Below, in pieces: positions 36,751 to 46,935 of a DNA stretch of 64,000 nt. The translations under genes were made by a program, and so were the position numbers. The stretch is from Alcaligenes sp. SORT26 (lineage in GTDB: Bacteria > Pseudomonadota > Gammaproteobacteria > Burkholderiales > Burkholderiaceae_B). Positions within the stretch are counted from its first letter, which is position 1. The number at the start of each line of letters is the position of its first letter. The stretch spans positions 3,410,001 to 3,474,000 of the forward strand of contig NZ_CP070975.1 of assembly GCF_017377875.1 (NCBI RefSeq), given 5' to 3'. The notes below the pieces were generated by a model that saw only the letters and a list, made by a program, of their open reading frames with translations, was not told the origin of the DNA and did no database searches.

Positions 36751-37904
36751 TGACTCAGCCCATGCTTGATGAACGGCAGCAAACCGCATTGGCGGCCCTG
36801 ATGGGGCCGCCAGATCTTGTACTGGAAGGCTTGCAGGTCTATGTGGTGGGCGGTGCGGTACGTGATGCCTTGTTGGGCATGCCTGCGGGCGATAAAGATT
36901 GGGTCGTTGTCGGTGCCCGCCCCGAGGATCTGGCCGCCCGAGGCTTTGTCCCTGTGGGCGGTGACTTCCCGGTTTTTCTGAAGCCCCATAGCAAAGAAGA
37001 ATTTGCGCTGGCCCGAACCGAGCGCAAGTCGGGCCGTGGCTATAAGGGCTTCACCTTTTACACCGGTACAGACGTTAGCTTGGCCGACGATTTACGCCGT
37101 CGTGATCTGACCATCAACGCCATGGCTGTCGATGCCGCAGGCAATCTGCACGATCCTTTGAATGGCCTGGCTGATTTGCAGGCCCGCCTGTTCCGTCATG
37201 TAGGCTCTGCATTCAGTGAAGATCCGGTGCGTTTATTGCGTCTGGCACGCTTTGCTGCGCGCTTTACCGACTTCACCGTGGCAGACGACACCTGGGCCTT
37301 GGCGCGTGATCTGGTGGAGCAGGGCGAGGTCGATGAGCTGGTGCCGGAGCGTATCTATCTGGAAATTGCTAAAGGTTTGTCGTCCAGCCAGCCCGCTCGC
37401 ATGTTCGAGGTTCTGCGGGAAGTGGGGGCGCTGGAGCGCGTCATGCCCGGTTTGCTCTATAGCGACAGCATTGGCAAGCAGGTTCAGATCGCCAAAGACA
37501 GACGTTTGGAGATGGCAAGTTGCTTTGCCGTCCTGTGTCATGGTTCAGACGCTCCCGGACAGGTTGCCGAGCAGATTCGAGCACCGTCTGAATGGCGTGA
37601 TCAGGCCCGTTTGTTGCCGCTGCTCTTGGCCAGTCCCGCCTTACTGCAACCACGCAGCGATGTGGAATCGGCTTTGCAAGTCATGGAGTCGCTGGATGCC
37701 CTGCGCAAGCCCGAACGCTTTATTCAATTGATCAGTGCGGCCGCTTGTTTGGAGGCTGTCCCGGAGCTGGAATGGGATTTTCTGCGCAAGGTGATGGCCA
37801 GTGTGGATGCCGGGGCGGTTGCCGCACAGTACAAGGCCGAGCCAGGCAAAATTCGTGAAGCGGTGCGAGCTGCCAGGCTGGCGGCTTTGGAGCAACTTGT
37901 GTAG
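36750..37904 (+). CDS. cca: CCA-adding tRNA nucleotidyltransferase
   Basis: A 384-residue class II nucleotidyltransferase that builds or repairs the tRNA 3' CCA. VVGGAVRDALLGMPAGDKDWVVVG carries the active-site pattern, DDLRRRDLTINAMA and EDPVRLLRLARFAARF follow. It lacks the C-terminal HD phosphohydrolase domain of the 412-residue E. coli enzyme, as usual for shorter betaproteobacterial forms. ATG 36750 overlaps the transglycosylase stop (TGATG). A terminator follows. Confidence 0.95.
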   Translation: MTQPMLDERQQTALAALMGPPDLVLEGLQVYVVGGAVRDALLGMPAGDKDWVVVGARPEDLAARGFVPVGGDFPVFLKPHSKEEFALARTERKSGRGYKGFTFYTGTDVSLADDLRRRDLTINAMAVDAAGNLHDPLNGLADLQARLFRHVGSAFSEDPVRLLRLARFAARFTDFTVADDTWALARDLVEQGEVDELVPERIYLEIAKGLSSSQPARMFEVLREVGALERVMPGLLYSDSIGKQVQIAKDRRLEMASCFAVLCHGSDAPGQVAEQIRAPSEWRDQARLLPLLLASPALLQPRSDVESALQVMESLDALRKPERFIQLISAAACLEAVPELEWDFLRKVMASVDAGAVAAQYKAEPGKIREAVRAARLAALEQLV

Positions 37905-37938
37905 TTGGGAACAGCCTGAAGAGCAAATTCAGAAAAAC

Positions 37939-37965
37939 AAGCGGCCTATTGGCCGCTTATTTTTT
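37939..37965 (+). terminator. Terminator after cca
   Basis: The stem aagcggcc / ggccgctt with a TATT loop runs into ATTTTTT. Confidence 0.9.
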
Positions 37966-38030
37966 CCCCTGCTGTATTCGTCTCGGGTGCGATGTTTCGA
38001 GGGATTTCTTTTGTCACGGTTGCTGTACGT

Positions 38031-38060
38031 AAAAACGGCAAGGTATATGCCTTGCCGTTT
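38031..38060 (-). terminator. Terminator of the minus-strand methyltransferase operon
   Basis: The ten-base stem aaacggcaag / cttgccgttt has its T run (TTTTT) on the minus strand, about 60 bases past the MidA-type gene. Confidence 0.8.
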
Positions 38061-38118
38061 ACTCATCTCTGCTTATGAGCTTGGAGGAAGATGCACTTGA
38101 AGAGTATCCAAGGCAGCG

Positions 38119-39333
38119 TTACAGACGCTCGCGTCTATCTCCGTTCATTGTGCCCAGCATGGGGGCTGAAATATCGCGGCCAATCATCAGCACTTTGAAC
38201 AGTTCCCCCATTTCCGCTTCAGACAGCAGCTTGTTCGCTGCGCTCATGGTCTGCGCCCATTGTTGCTGCACGGCTGGCGACGGATCTTCCGGTGGCGAGG
38301 CCAGGAAGTTGGTAACGCCACAGTTCATCAAAAAGCGTGCCTGGCTAGTGTAGCCCAGCACATCCAGCCCGGCTTCCAGTGCGGCATCGGCCATTGCGGT
38401 GAAGTCCACATGGGCCGTAATGTCCTGCAAACCCGCCAGCACCAGCGGCTCGGCATGAGCAAAGTGGCGGAAGTGGCACATCAGGGTGCCTTTATCGCGC
38501 TGTGGGTGGTAGTACTCGCGCTGCGGAAAGCCGTAGTCGATCAGAATGGCTGCACCATGCTTTAGCCAGGTCCCCATGCTGCGCACCCACGCCTCGGCTT
38601 GCAAATTGATTTCTGACAGGTAAAAAGGCTGGGCTTCCACACGCTCGGCCACCAAAGAAGCCAGATGCTCGGGAGCGGGGCGCGTGGCCAGATAAAAGGG
38701 CGCAGGCAGGCCCTGAGCCGCGCTGTCGTCCGCAGCGATGACACCTACCTCCAACACCCTGCCTTCCACATCAAAGGTGAACAGGCTGGCTGGCATGGCG
38801 TCCAGAACCTCATTGGCAATGACGCAGCCCTTAAAAGCGTGCGGAGTGCTGTCCAGCCATTGCACTTGGGCTTGTAAAGGCGCCAGACGCTCTTGCTGGC
38901 GTGCGCGCAAATCCGGGGACACTTCCAGAATGGAGTACTGCGGCTCTATCCCTTGTTTACGCAGTTCGCTAATCAGCGCTTCGGCCAGAGCCCCGCTACC
39001 TGCGCCAAACTCCAGAATGGATAGGGATTGGCTGCCTTCCAGCACTTCCATGACCTGACGGCTCAAGGTCTGTGCAAACAGAGGGGAGAGCTCTGGTGCG
39101 GTCGTAAAGTCGCCGGTAGGCTGGTTGCTACCGAATTTGGTGCTGCCGCCGGTGTAGTAGCCCAGATGCGGTGCGTACAGCGCGTGGTGCATCCATTGGT
39201 CGAAGGGCAAAAAGCCGCCCTCATCTTCGATGCGGTCCAGGAGATAGCTATTAACCTGCGCGACGTGTTTTTTCAGCTCGTCTGACAGGGGCGGTAAACC
39301 GTGTGGCAGGGCGGGGGCGGACAATACGTTCAT
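38119..39333 (-). CDS. MidA/NDUFAF7-family SAM-dependent methyltransferase
   Basis: A 404-residue protein of the DUF185 family. The family hallmarks are the N-terminal GGFLPFDQWMHHALYAPHLGYYTGG and GDFTTAPELSPLFAQTLSRQV, and the SAM-binding ILEFGAGSGALAEALI near residue 104. The mitochondrial relative NDUFAF7 dimethylates an arginine of complex I; the bacterial substrate is not established. A 73-residue membrane protein gene lies directly upstream in the same operon. Confidence 0.9.
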   Translation of the reverse strand: MNVLSAPALPHGLPPLSDELKKHVAQVNSYLLDRIEDEGGFLPFDQWMHHALYAPHLGYYTGGSTKFGSNQPTGDFTTAPELSPLFAQTLSRQVMEVLEGSQSLSILEFGAGSGALAEALISELRKQGIEPQYSILEVSPDLRARQQERLAPLQAQVQWLDSTPHAFKGCVIANEVLDAMPASLFTFDVEGRVLEVGVIAADDSAAQGLPAPFYLATRPAPEHLASLVAERVEAQPFYLSEINLQAEAWVRSMGTWLKHGAAILIDYGFPQREYYHPQRDKGTLMCHFRHFAHAEPLVLAGLQDITAHVDFTAMADAALEAGLDVLGYTSQARFLMNCGVTNFLASPPEDPSPAVQQQWAQTMSAANKLLSEAEMGELFKVLMIGRDISAPMLGTMNGDRRERL

Positions 39334-39337
39334 GGCG

Positions 39338-39559
39338 TCAGTTGGGCTTGTCGTTAGGTGTCTCGGAAGAAGCCGGGGCGGCGCTCTTGGCGCTGGCTTT
39401 TTTGGCCTCAGTCACTTGGTGCAGGGTACGGATCATGCCCACCAACATCCCGATCAGGATGGAGGCACTGGCAGCCAGGATGAAATTGCCGAAGATAACC
39501 CACAAAGGCAGGCACAGAACGGCCATGAGCAAGATGGGTTTTTGCAGCAGAACTTTCAT
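39338..39559 (-). CDS. Small two-helix membrane protein
   Basis: A 73-residue protein with two hydrophobic segments (residues ~9-22 and 26-44) and a charged Ala/Lys/Ser-rich cytoplasmic tail. It starts four bases upstream of the MidA-type gene, so they are cotranscribed. No family was recognised. Confidence 0.7.
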   Translation of the reverse strand: MKVLLQKPILLMAVLCLPLWVIFGNFILAASASILIGMLVGMIRTLHQVTEAKKASAKSAAPASSETPNDKPN

Positions 39560-39678
39560 ACACCCTCAAAAAAATAGCGTGGAACCGGGGCCAATTGTAG
39601 CCCAGGCCAGTGCCGTGCTTGAGCTTGGCTGCCGCTGCGTTACCATGAGCGTTTTGTCTGCTTAGCAAAGGGGTAGGG

Positions 39679-40248
39679 ATGAACGACAGGGGACAGGCCA
39701 GCGCCTGGTTACAGGCATGGGCCCATTTGATTCCTAATCCGGGCACGGTCCTGGATGTGGCCTGTGGTCGCGGACGCAATGCCCGCTGGTTGGCTGAACG
39801 TGGCAATACCGTGATCGGTGTAGACCGGGATCCGGAAGCGGTGGCGGCCAGTGCTGCTTATGGCGAGATTATCCAGGCTGATATTGAAAACGGTCCTTGG
39901 CCATTTGCCGGGCGTAAATTCAATGCGCTGGTGGTGACCAAGTATCTGTGGCGCCCCTTGATGCCCACCTTGCTGGAAAGCCTGGAGCCGGGCGGAGTCC
40001 TGGTTTATGAAACCTTCGGTGTGGGCAATGAGCAATACAACACGCCGCGCAACCCGGATTTTCTGTTGCAGCCGGGCGAACTGCTGCGCTGGTGTGCGGA
40101 TCTGGACATCGTGGCCTATGAGCATGGTTTCCGGGCCGACCCGGATCATATTGTTCAGCGTATTGTTGCTGTGCGCCCGCGTGAGGGTGGCTCTTTCAGC
40201 GACTACCGCCTGAACCCGCAGGACGGTGGCGGCAGTATCTGCGAATAA
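39679..40248 (+). CDS. Class I SAM-dependent methyltransferase (TehB-like)
   Basis: A 189-residue Rossmann-fold methyltransferase. Motif I is VLDVACGRGRNARWLAERG near residue 24, followed by the acidic VIGVDRDPEAV, and a motif near GGVLVYETFGVGNEQY. The compact size and RNARWLA loop resemble the tellurite-resistance (TehB-like) methyltransferase group, but the substrate is unknown. It diverges from the MidA-type operon. Confidence 0.85.
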   Translation: MNDRGQASAWLQAWAHLIPNPGTVLDVACGRGRNARWLAERGNTVIGVDRDPEAVAASAAYGEIIQADIENGPWPFAGRKFNALVVTKYLWRPLMPTLLESLEPGGVLVYETFGVGNEQYNTPRNPDFLLQPGELLRWCADLDIVAYEHGFRADPDHIVQRIVAVRPREGGSFSDYRLNPQDGGGSICE

Positions 40249-40344
40249 ATCAGGCCGTGTTCAGCCCTGAGCCAAGTGCTGTGCTTGGCTCAAGACCACA
40301 TATCCAGTGCAGATTGAGCGGGATTCTATTTATTGAATCCCGAC

Positions 40345-41127
40345 TTAAAACAGATAAGTGCGGGCCAGCATGGACAGGGCGACCACCGCAGTCAAAATGC
40401 TGAAACCCTGTTGCAAGCGTACAGAAGGAATATGGGGGGCGAGTTGTCGGCCTATCACCATTCCAGCCATAGCCGACGCTACAAATACCCAACCGCTGAT
40501 CGGAATGACGGCACCATGAGCCAAACTCATGGCTGACGCGCTTAAGGAAATCAGCGCTATCAGCATGAGCGATGTCGCCACAATGCTGTGCATGGACAGG
40601 TCACTGAAACGCTTCAATGCGGGCACGATCAGAAAACCGCCGCCCACGCCCAACATCCCGGAAAACAAACCGGCTACCGCGCCGATAGCGGCCAGCGTGA
40701 CGGTGCCCACTGGTGTCCAGCGCAGGCGTCCCGTCTCGGGGTTCAGGCAGCAAGGGGTGTGCGTATGTGGGACTGTTGCGGGGCGACGCAGCATCTTGGT
40801 CGCAATCCACAACATGATGGCGACAAACAAGGTCACCAGGACTTTTTCTGGTAAAGCATGGCTGATGCGTACCCCCAGCGACGTTACCAGGGCACCGGTC
40901 ACAGCCATGAACATGGCGGCGCGATACCGCACGATGTGCTTGTACAAACCATCCAAAGCGCCGACCAGGGCGGCGGCTCCTACGGCCAACAAGGCCACGG
41001 GTGTGGCGGCTGTCATGCTGTAGCCCATGCCCAGAACCAGAGCTGGAACGGCCAGAATACCGCCGCCTGCGCCGGTCAAACCTAGCGAGAGGCCAGTCAG
41101 AATTCCCAGGATGATTGCGAGCACCAT
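40345..41127 (-). CDS. TSUP (TauE/SafE) family membrane transporter
   Basis: A 260-residue inner-membrane protein with eight transmembrane segments and an internal duplication; each half begins with the same signature, GLTGAGGGILAVPAL and GMLGVGGGFLIVPAL. The family exports or imports sulfur-containing anions such as sulfite or sulfoacetate. A short loop HTHTPCC near residue 121 links the halves. No neighbouring gene indicates the substrate. Confidence 0.9.
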   Translation of the reverse strand: MVLAIILGILTGLSLGLTGAGGGILAVPALVLGMGYSMTAATPVALLAVGAAALVGALDGLYKHIVRYRAAMFMAVTGALVTSLGVRISHALPEKVLVTLFVAIMLWIATKMLRRPATVPHTHTPCCLNPETGRLRWTPVGTVTLAAIGAVAGLFSGMLGVGGGFLIVPALKRFSDLSMHSIVATSLMLIALISLSASAMSLAHGAVIPISGWVFVASAMAGMVIGRQLAPHIPSVRLQQGFSILTAVVALSMLARTYLF

Positions 41128-41266
41128 AAGCCAGAGAGCGTGATCCCGTTTAGGACCACGCTTTTTTCAAGAAACGTAGTAATGGTTTATTGTACGCTCT
41201 TAACTTCTTTTGGAAATTAGCTTATTTATAAAAGTAATTAATATCGCTAAGTTCCCGGTTTTCTCC

Positions 41267-44101
41267 TTAGCCCGAGTTACGCAGGCCAGCGGCAATACCG
41301 TTAATCGTCAGGTGAATGACGTGCTGCTTGTTGACGCCACTGCGTGTCGGTTTGTTGGCTTTCTCGCCCAGACGGCGATGGCGGCGCAGCAGCTCGACCT
41401 GCAAGTGATTCAGCGGATCGATATAGGCAAAGCGTTCAACCAGTGCATCCTGCAAGGCCTGATCGTGTGCCAGCAGTTCGTGTCCGGTGATCTCGCGGAA
41501 CAGTTGGTGCGTCAGCTCGAACTCGTCGCGGATCTGGGTGAAGATGCTCTCACGCAAGGCCTCGTCCTCGACCAGACCGGCGTATTTCAGGCCGATATCC
41601 AGGTCAGTCTTGGCCAACACCTGCTCCATATTGGAGAGCAGCGTGCGGAAGAAGGCCCAATCGCGTGCCATGGTCTGCAACTGCGCCAGACGCTTGGCAC
41701 GATTCAGGCCGTCTTTGGGCAGGCCGGATTCCAGATAGCGATTCAGTGCGGTGCCCATGCCGTACCAGCCGGGAATAGGCAGACGACATTGCGCCCAGGA
41801 GAAACTCCAGGGGATGGCGCGCAGGTCTTCAATGCTCTGTGTAGCTTTGCGTGACGATGGGCGCGAGCCAATATTCAGCCCTGCGATTTCCTTGATCGGT
41901 GTGGACTGGAAGAAGTACTGATCAAAGTTCGGTGTGCCATAGACCAGTTGGCGATAGCTTTGATGTGCCTGCTCGGACATCCAGGCCATCGCTTCGCCAT
42001 AGGCAGCCAGATGCTCGTCGTCGTTGGACGAGCCTTTGCGCGAACCCAGGCTGGCTTCCAGCGTGGCGGCGACAAACAGCTCCAGATGCCAGCGACCCAC
42101 GTCCGCGTCTTTGTAGCGGCCTTGAATCATCTCGCCTTGCTCGGTCAGACGAATCTGGCCGTTCACGGTGCCGGGAGGTTGCGCCAGAATAGCGTCGAAA
42201 CTGGAGCCACCGCCTCGGCCTACCGAACCGCCACGACCGTGGAACAGACGCAGGCGCACTTTGCGGCGCGAGAACACCTGCGCAAATTCACGCTCGGCAC
42301 GGTACAGCGTCCAGTTGGAGGTCAGGTAGCCACCGTCCTTATTACTGTCCGAATAGCCCAGCATCACTTCCTGCACGCTGTCTTGAGCGTGACGTACGCG
42401 TTGGCGGATTTCAGGCATATCCAGCCATTCCTGCATGATTTGCGGGCCACGCTCCAAGTCAGGAATAGTCTCGAACAAGGGTACGACCATCAGACCTTGG
42501 TGCTCCGGCTCGTTGGAGTTGGGCACGATCAGGCCGGTTTCCTGTTGCAGCACCAGCACTTCCAGCAAGTCGCTGAGCGTTTCGGTGTGCGACACAATGG
42601 TTTGTTCCAAGGCGCGCGCTCCAAAGCGGCGGCGGCATTCGGCAGCTTTGCGCAGAATGGACAACTCTTTCTCGGTCTCTTCCGAGTAGCGATACCAGGG
42701 CGAAACCAGAGGGCGATGGTGGCGCAGCTCTGAGCGCAGCAAGGTGATGCGGTCTTCTTCGGACAACTGGCGGTAATTGACGGGCTCGTCCTTGTACAGA
42801 GTGCCTGCCACGCGGAACAGCTCGTCCAGCACGCGCTCGTGTACGTCCGAGCTTTGACGCAGGTCCAATGTGGCCAGATGGAAGCCAAAAACCTCTACGG
42901 CTTGAATCAATTCATTCAAACGCAGACCCGCAATGGCACCGCCTTTGTTTTCAGCCAGGGAGTCCGCAATGATTTGCAGATCAGCCTTGAACTCTTGCGG
43001 GTTGGCATAGGCTGGGGCGGCGTAGGTGGGACGATCAGCCAGGTCACGACCCAGCAAGTTTTGTGCCGTGGCCGCCATACGGGCGTACAGATGAATAAAG
43101 CTGCGGCGATAAGGTTCGTCTACGCGGTGTGGCGACGGGTCCTGGCTGCTGGCCGACAAGGCCGCCAGGTCTTTGCTGACGCGGTTCAGCGCGTCGGACA
43201 CGGAGATTTCTGTACCCAGCAGGCGAATCTGTTCCAGATAGTGTTGCAGCGCGCGTGTAGCTTGGCGTAGCACCGCTTGTTCAACGGTTTCAGGGCCAAC
43301 ATTCGGGTTGCCGTCGCGGTCACCACCAATCCAGCTACCCATGCGCAAGAAGGCGGGCAGGGAGCGTGTTTTTTGATCCAGCAGGCTTTTCTTGCCGGGT
43401 TCCAGCAAACGGTCCAGATCGTGGTAGAGCTGCGGAATCGTGGGCAGGAACGTGGAGCCGTAATACGCCAGCGCGTTATCGATCTCGTCCATGACAGTCA
43501 GCTTGTGATCGCGCAGCATGCGGGTTTGCCACAGCAGGGACACCAGACCAGTCAGTTTTTCCTGGGTGCGGGCCGATTGCGTGGCGCTGGCCTTGTGATC
43601 CAGACCGTTCAGCTCATCGGCAATAGCCATATGCACAGCCAGCGTACTTTGGCGCTGAACTTCGGTCGGGTGGGCCGTCAGCACCGGCATCACACAAGCT
43701 TCTTGCAAATAGCGGCGAATTTTTTTGGCGCTCAGTCCCTGATCCATCAAGGTCTGAATCGCGTGTTGCAGGCTGCCCAGCAGTTGCTCGGGGTCTTGTT
43801 CCTCGCGGCGACGGTTCTGGTCGCGGTCCTCGGCAATATTGGACAGGTGCAGAAAGTAAGCGAAGGCACGGGCCACGGAACGGGCCTGCGCATCGTTCAG
43901 CTTGGGAATGTCTTTTTCCAGAATCCGTGCTTGCTGCGGATCGTGTTCACGTCTGAAACTGACAGCAGCCCGGCGCAGGGCTTCAATCAGCGTGAAGGTC
44001 GCCTTTCCTTCGCTATCACGAATCACCTCTCCCAGGGCTTTGCCCAGAAAGCGGATGTCCTGTCTAAGCAGGTTGGAAAGGTCAGGCACGGCCTGCGGCA
44101 T
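41267..44101 (-). CDS. ppc: Phosphoenolpyruvate carboxylase
   Basis: A 944-residue enzyme that carboxylates PEP to oxaloacetate (anaplerosis). The catalytic His is in VLTAHPTEVQRQ, the PEP-binding loop is LRLFHGRGGSVGRGGG, VMLGYSDSNKDGGY is present, and the C-terminus ends in NGIAAGLRNSG as in most family members. ATG 44101 has an AGGAG site nine bases upstream; a longer frame from 44137 has no such support. Confidence 0.98.
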   Translation of the reverse strand: MPQAVPDLSNLLRQDIRFLGKALGEVIRDSEGKATFTLIEALRRAAVSFRREHDPQQARILEKDIPKLNDAQARSVARAFAYFLHLSNIAEDRDQNRRREEQDPEQLLGSLQHAIQTLMDQGLSAKKIRRYLQEACVMPVLTAHPTEVQRQSTLAVHMAIADELNGLDHKASATQSARTQEKLTGLVSLLWQTRMLRDHKLTVMDEIDNALAYYGSTFLPTIPQLYHDLDRLLEPGKKSLLDQKTRSLPAFLRMGSWIGGDRDGNPNVGPETVEQAVLRQATRALQHYLEQIRLLGTEISVSDALNRVSKDLAALSASSQDPSPHRVDEPYRRSFIHLYARMAATAQNLLGRDLADRPTYAAPAYANPQEFKADLQIIADSLAENKGGAIAGLRLNELIQAVEVFGFHLATLDLRQSSDVHERVLDELFRVAGTLYKDEPVNYRQLSEEDRITLLRSELRHHRPLVSPWYRYSEETEKELSILRKAAECRRRFGARALEQTIVSHTETLSDLLEVLVLQQETGLIVPNSNEPEHQGLMVVPLFETIPDLERGPQIMQEWLDMPEIRQRVRHAQDSVQEVMLGYSDSNKDGGYLTSNWTLYRAEREFAQVFSRRKVRLRLFHGRGGSVGRGGGSSFDAILAQPPGTVNGQIRLTEQGEMIQGRYKDADVGRWHLELFVAATLEASLGSRKGSSNDDEHLAAYGEAMAWMSEQAHQSYRQLVYGTPNFDQYFFQSTPIKEIAGLNIGSRPSSRKATQSIEDLRAIPWSFSWAQCRLPIPGWYGMGTALNRYLESGLPKDGLNRAKRLAQLQTMARDWAFFRTLLSNMEQVLAKTDLDIGLKYAGLVEDEALRESIFTQIRDEFELTHQLFREITGHELLAHDQALQDALVERFAYIDPLNHLQVELLRRHRRLGEKANKPTRSGVNKQHVIHLTINGIAAGLRNSG

Positions 44102-44264
44102 AATAGATCTCCTGTGAAATAAGGGGTTTTGCTGCAAAGGATTCTGGGTGCCAGATCGGTAGCCGCCCTACTGTAAGACGTCTGCCCGACCATGAAGCGC
44201 ACAAAGCGCCTTGGGACGTTTATGATAGGTATCTTTACATAATTTTCCTGTTCAGAGAGTAGTC

Positions 44265-46124
44265 ATGCCCCAATATCGCTCCCGTACCTCGACCCACGGT
44301 CGTAATATGGCCGGCGCGCGTGCCCTGTGGCGCGCCACCGGTATGAAAGACGAGGATTTCTCCAAACCGATCATTGCGGTGGTGAACTCCTTTACGCAAT
44401 TCGTACCCGGTCACGTACACCTAAAAGACATGGGCCAACTGGTTGCCCGTCAAATTGAAGCGGTCGGCGGTGTGGCAAAAGAGTTCAACACCATTGCGGT
44501 GGATGACGGTATTGCGATGGGTCACGGCGGCATGCTGTATTCCCTGCCTTCGCGCGAATTGATCGCCGACTCGGTGGAATACATGGTCAATGCCCACTGT
44601 GCCGACGCCATGGTGTGTATCTCCAACTGCGACAAAATCACCCCCGGTATGTTGATGGCCGCCATGCGCCTGAACATTCCTGTTGTTTTTGTGTCGGGCG
44701 GCCCGATGGAAGCGGGCAAGGTCTACTCGCCAGACGGCAAGACCGTGGTGCAAAAGCTGGATCTGGTGGACGCCATGATTCAAGCCGCTGACCCTAACGT
44801 GACTGATGAACAGGCTGAAGCGGTTGAGCGTAGCGCTTGCCCTACCTGTGGCTCCTGTTCGGGTATGTTTACCGCCAACTCCATGAACTGCTTGACCGAG
44901 GCTCTGGGCCTGTCCCTGCCTGGTAACGGCACCATTGTTGCTACGCATGCTCGCCGCCAAGGCTTGTTCGAGCGCGCTGGCAGCCTGATTGTGGATCTGG
45001 CCAAACGCTACTACGAGCAAGACGACGAATCCGTCCTGCCACGTAACATCGCCACCTTCCAGGCCTTTGAAAACGCCATGACGCTGGATGTGGCCATGGG
45101 CGGTTCCACCAACACCGTGCTGCACTTGCTGGCTGCTGCCCAGGAAGCCGGTGTGGAATTCACGATGGCCGATATCGACAAGATTTCGCGTCGCGTGCCT
45201 TGCCTGTGTAAAGTGGCTCCCGCTACCCCCGAATTCCACATGGAAGACGTGCACCGCGCCGGTGGCATCATGGCGATTCTGGCCGAACTGGGCCGCGCCG
45301 ATTTGCTGAACCTGGATGTGGGCAACGTACACAGCGGCACCTTGCGTGAAGCCATCAAGCGCTGGGACATCAAGGGCGATAACGTCAAAGCCATTAGCGA
45401 CTTCTATCGCGCGGCCCCCGGCGGTATTCCTACTCAAGTGGCGTTCAGCCAAGACCGTTACTACCAGGATCTGGATAGCGACCGCGTCAAAGGCTGTATC
45501 CGCGACAAGGCGAATGCTTACTCCCAAGACGGTGGCTTGGCTGTGCTGTACGGCAACCTGGCCATCAACGGTTGTATCGTTAAAACCGCTGGCGTGGACG
45601 AAAGCATTCTGACCTTCACCGGCACCGCTCGCGTTTACGAAAGCCAGGACGATTCCGTCGCTGCCATTCTGGACGGCGTGGTCAAGGCGGGCGATGTTGT
45701 CATCATTCGCTACGAAGGCCCCAAAGGCGGCCCTGGTATGCAGGAAATGCTGTACCCCACCTCCTACCTGAAATCCATGGGTCTGGGCAAAAGCTCGGCC
45801 TTGTTTACCGATGGCCGCTTCTCCGGCGGTTCGTCCGGTCTGGTGATTGGTCATGCTTCGCCTGAAGCGGCCGAGGGTGGCAACATCGCCCTGGTGCAAG
45901 ATGGCGATACCATCGAGATCGACATCCCCAACCGTCGCATTCACTTGGCTATCAGCGATGAAGAAATGGCTGCACGCCGCGCCGAAATGGAATCGCGTGG
46001 TGCCAAGGCCTGGAAGCCAGTGAACCGAGAACGTGTCGTGTCGCAAGCTCTGAAAGCTTATGCCGCTTTGGCGACGTCGGCTGACCGTGGTGCAGTGCGT
46101 GATGTGTCGCAACTGGATCGCTAA
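44265..46124 (+). CDS. ilvD: Dihydroxy-acid dehydratase
   Basis: A 619-residue Fe-S enzyme of branched-chain amino acid synthesis (E. coli IlvD has 616). The N-terminus [20 protein letters not shown], then [13 protein letters not shown], the cluster cysteines in [11 protein letters not shown] and [18 protein letters not shown], and the Mg-binding GRFSGGSSG region are clear. It is of the E. coli type. It diverges from ppc and has its own terminator. Confidence 0.98.
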   Translation: MPQYRSRTSTHGRNMAGARALWRATGMKDEDFSKPIIAVVNSFTQFVPGHVHLKDMGQLVARQIEAVGGVAKEFNTIAVDDGIAMGHGGMLYSLPSRELIADSVEYMVNAHCADAMVCISNCDKITPGMLMAAMRLNIPVVFVSGGPMEAGKVYSPDGKTVVQKLDLVDAMIQAADPNVTDEQAEAVERSACPTCGSCSGMFTANSMNCLTEALGLSLPGNGTIVATHARRQGLFERAGSLIVDLAKRYYEQDDESVLPRNIATFQAFENAMTLDVAMGGSTNTVLHLLAAAQEAGVEFTMADIDKISRRVPCLCKVAPATPEFHMEDVHRAGGIMAILAELGRADLLNLDVGNVHSGTLREAIKRWDIKGDNVKAISDFYRAAPGGIPTQVAFSQDRYYQDLDSDRVKGCIRDKANAYSQDGGLAVLYGNLAINGCIVKTAGVDESILTFTGTARVYESQDDSVAAILDGVVKAGDVVIIRYEGPKGGPGMQEMLYPTSYLKSMGLGKSSALFTDGRFSGGSSGLVIGHASPEAAEGGNIALVQDGDTIEIDIPNRRIHLAISDEEMAARRAEMESRGAKAWKPVNRERVVSQALKAYAALATSADRGAVRDVSQLDR

Positions 46125-46143
46125 GCACTAGTCCAGTTCATCA

Positions 46144-46178
46144 AAACCCCATCTGCCTTTGGCAGGTGGGGTTTTTTT
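46144..46178 (+). terminator. Terminator after ilvD
   Basis: The 14-bp stem aaaccccatctgcc / ggcaggtggggttt (one G-U pair) with a TTT loop runs into T7. Confidence 0.92.
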
Positions 46179-46234
46179 ATGCCTGGAAGAAACGTACCGG
46201 GTAAATACGAATATTCCGGCCTCATCGTCCTGAT

Positions 46235-46265
46235 AGAATCCATTTCATGCAAAACGGGATCCCAT
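46235..46265. promoter_or_regulatory. Composite motif upstream of the cupin/TRAP operon (copy A)
   Basis: AGAATCCATTT-N12-GATCCCAT. The right part sits in an 18-base near-perfect palindrome (aaaacggga / tcccatttt). The same arrangement with identical spacing recurs upstream of the GntR gene at 52129-52159. Confidence 0.6.
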
Positions 46266-46295
46266 TTTGTTAATTTGGTTTTTAAGGAGGAAGTG

Positions 46296-46781
46296 ATGAG
46301 TGAAATAGATCCAATTACCTTGGCTCCGATTCTTAATCCTGGAGGGGTAGGCGGCCCCTTGACTGCGGCTCACCGGGAAATGACTGTCAAGCACCGGGAC
46401 GATCTGGATTGGGACAATCTGCGCTACGAAGGGCAATTCACCAAGATGATGTTCCATCCCACCCAGGAAGATCCCACCATCCCCAACGCCGGGGTTGTGA
46501 AGTATCTGAAAGGTTCTGGCCATCCTTTGCACAGCCATTACTTCGCCCAGATCTGGTACATCCTGGCGGGCAAGTTCGAGATCAATGGTGTGGTGTACGG
46601 CGAAGGCACCATGGTGTTTCACCCCGATCCGCACTTTGAGCATGCGCTGACGACCCTGGAAGATGGCGAGATTCTGTACGTGCAATACATGGGGCCGACG
46701 ACCCGCCAGCCCGCTATTTATGAAGGCCGCTTCAATATGAAAACCCGCCGTTCCCTAGAGGAAGAATCCAGAGCGGTGTAA
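46296..46781 (+). CDS. Cupin-domain protein
   Basis: A 161-residue protein with one cupin barrel. The first metal motif is visible in GHPLHSHYFAQIWYILAGKFEINGVVYGEG and the second around MVFHPDPHFEHALTTL, so metal binding is likely. ATG 46296 follows a perfect AAGGAGG ribosome site. It is the first gene of an apparent operon with TRAP transporter genes and an amidase and may process or sense the transported compound. No reaction can be assigned. Confidence 0.82.
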   Translation: MSEIDPITLAPILNPGGVGGPLTAAHREMTVKHRDDLDWDNLRYEGQFTKMMFHPTQEDPTIPNAGVVKYLKGSGHPLHSHYFAQIWYILAGKFEINGVVYGEGTMVFHPDPHFEHALTTLEDGEILYVQYMGPTTRQPAIYEGRFNMKTRRSLEEESRAV

Positions 46782-46813
46782 GCGGTGCAACTTGCATAGC
46801 GAGTCACAGGAAA

Positions 46814-46841
46814 GCTGCTCATGCCGGAATGCATGGGCAGC
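46814..46841 (+). other. Intergenic hairpin between cupin and dctP genes
   Basis: The 11-base stem gctgctcatgc / gcatgggcagc (one G-U pair) with a six-base loop and no T tract lies in the 154-base gap. It may stabilise or process the transcript rather than end it. Confidence 0.5.
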
Positions 46842-46935
46842 ATTAAAAAGCAGAAAAAAGCCCGATCAGGGCCAGCTTGGACAAATTATTAAAACTGAGC
46901 AGAAGTTCACTACCACAGGATGCAGGGGGACAATC

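Noticed and set aside
44421-46112. A 563-codon minus-strand frame opposite ilvD
   Set aside because: It is a shadow of the highly conserved ilvD gene caused by its codon bias.
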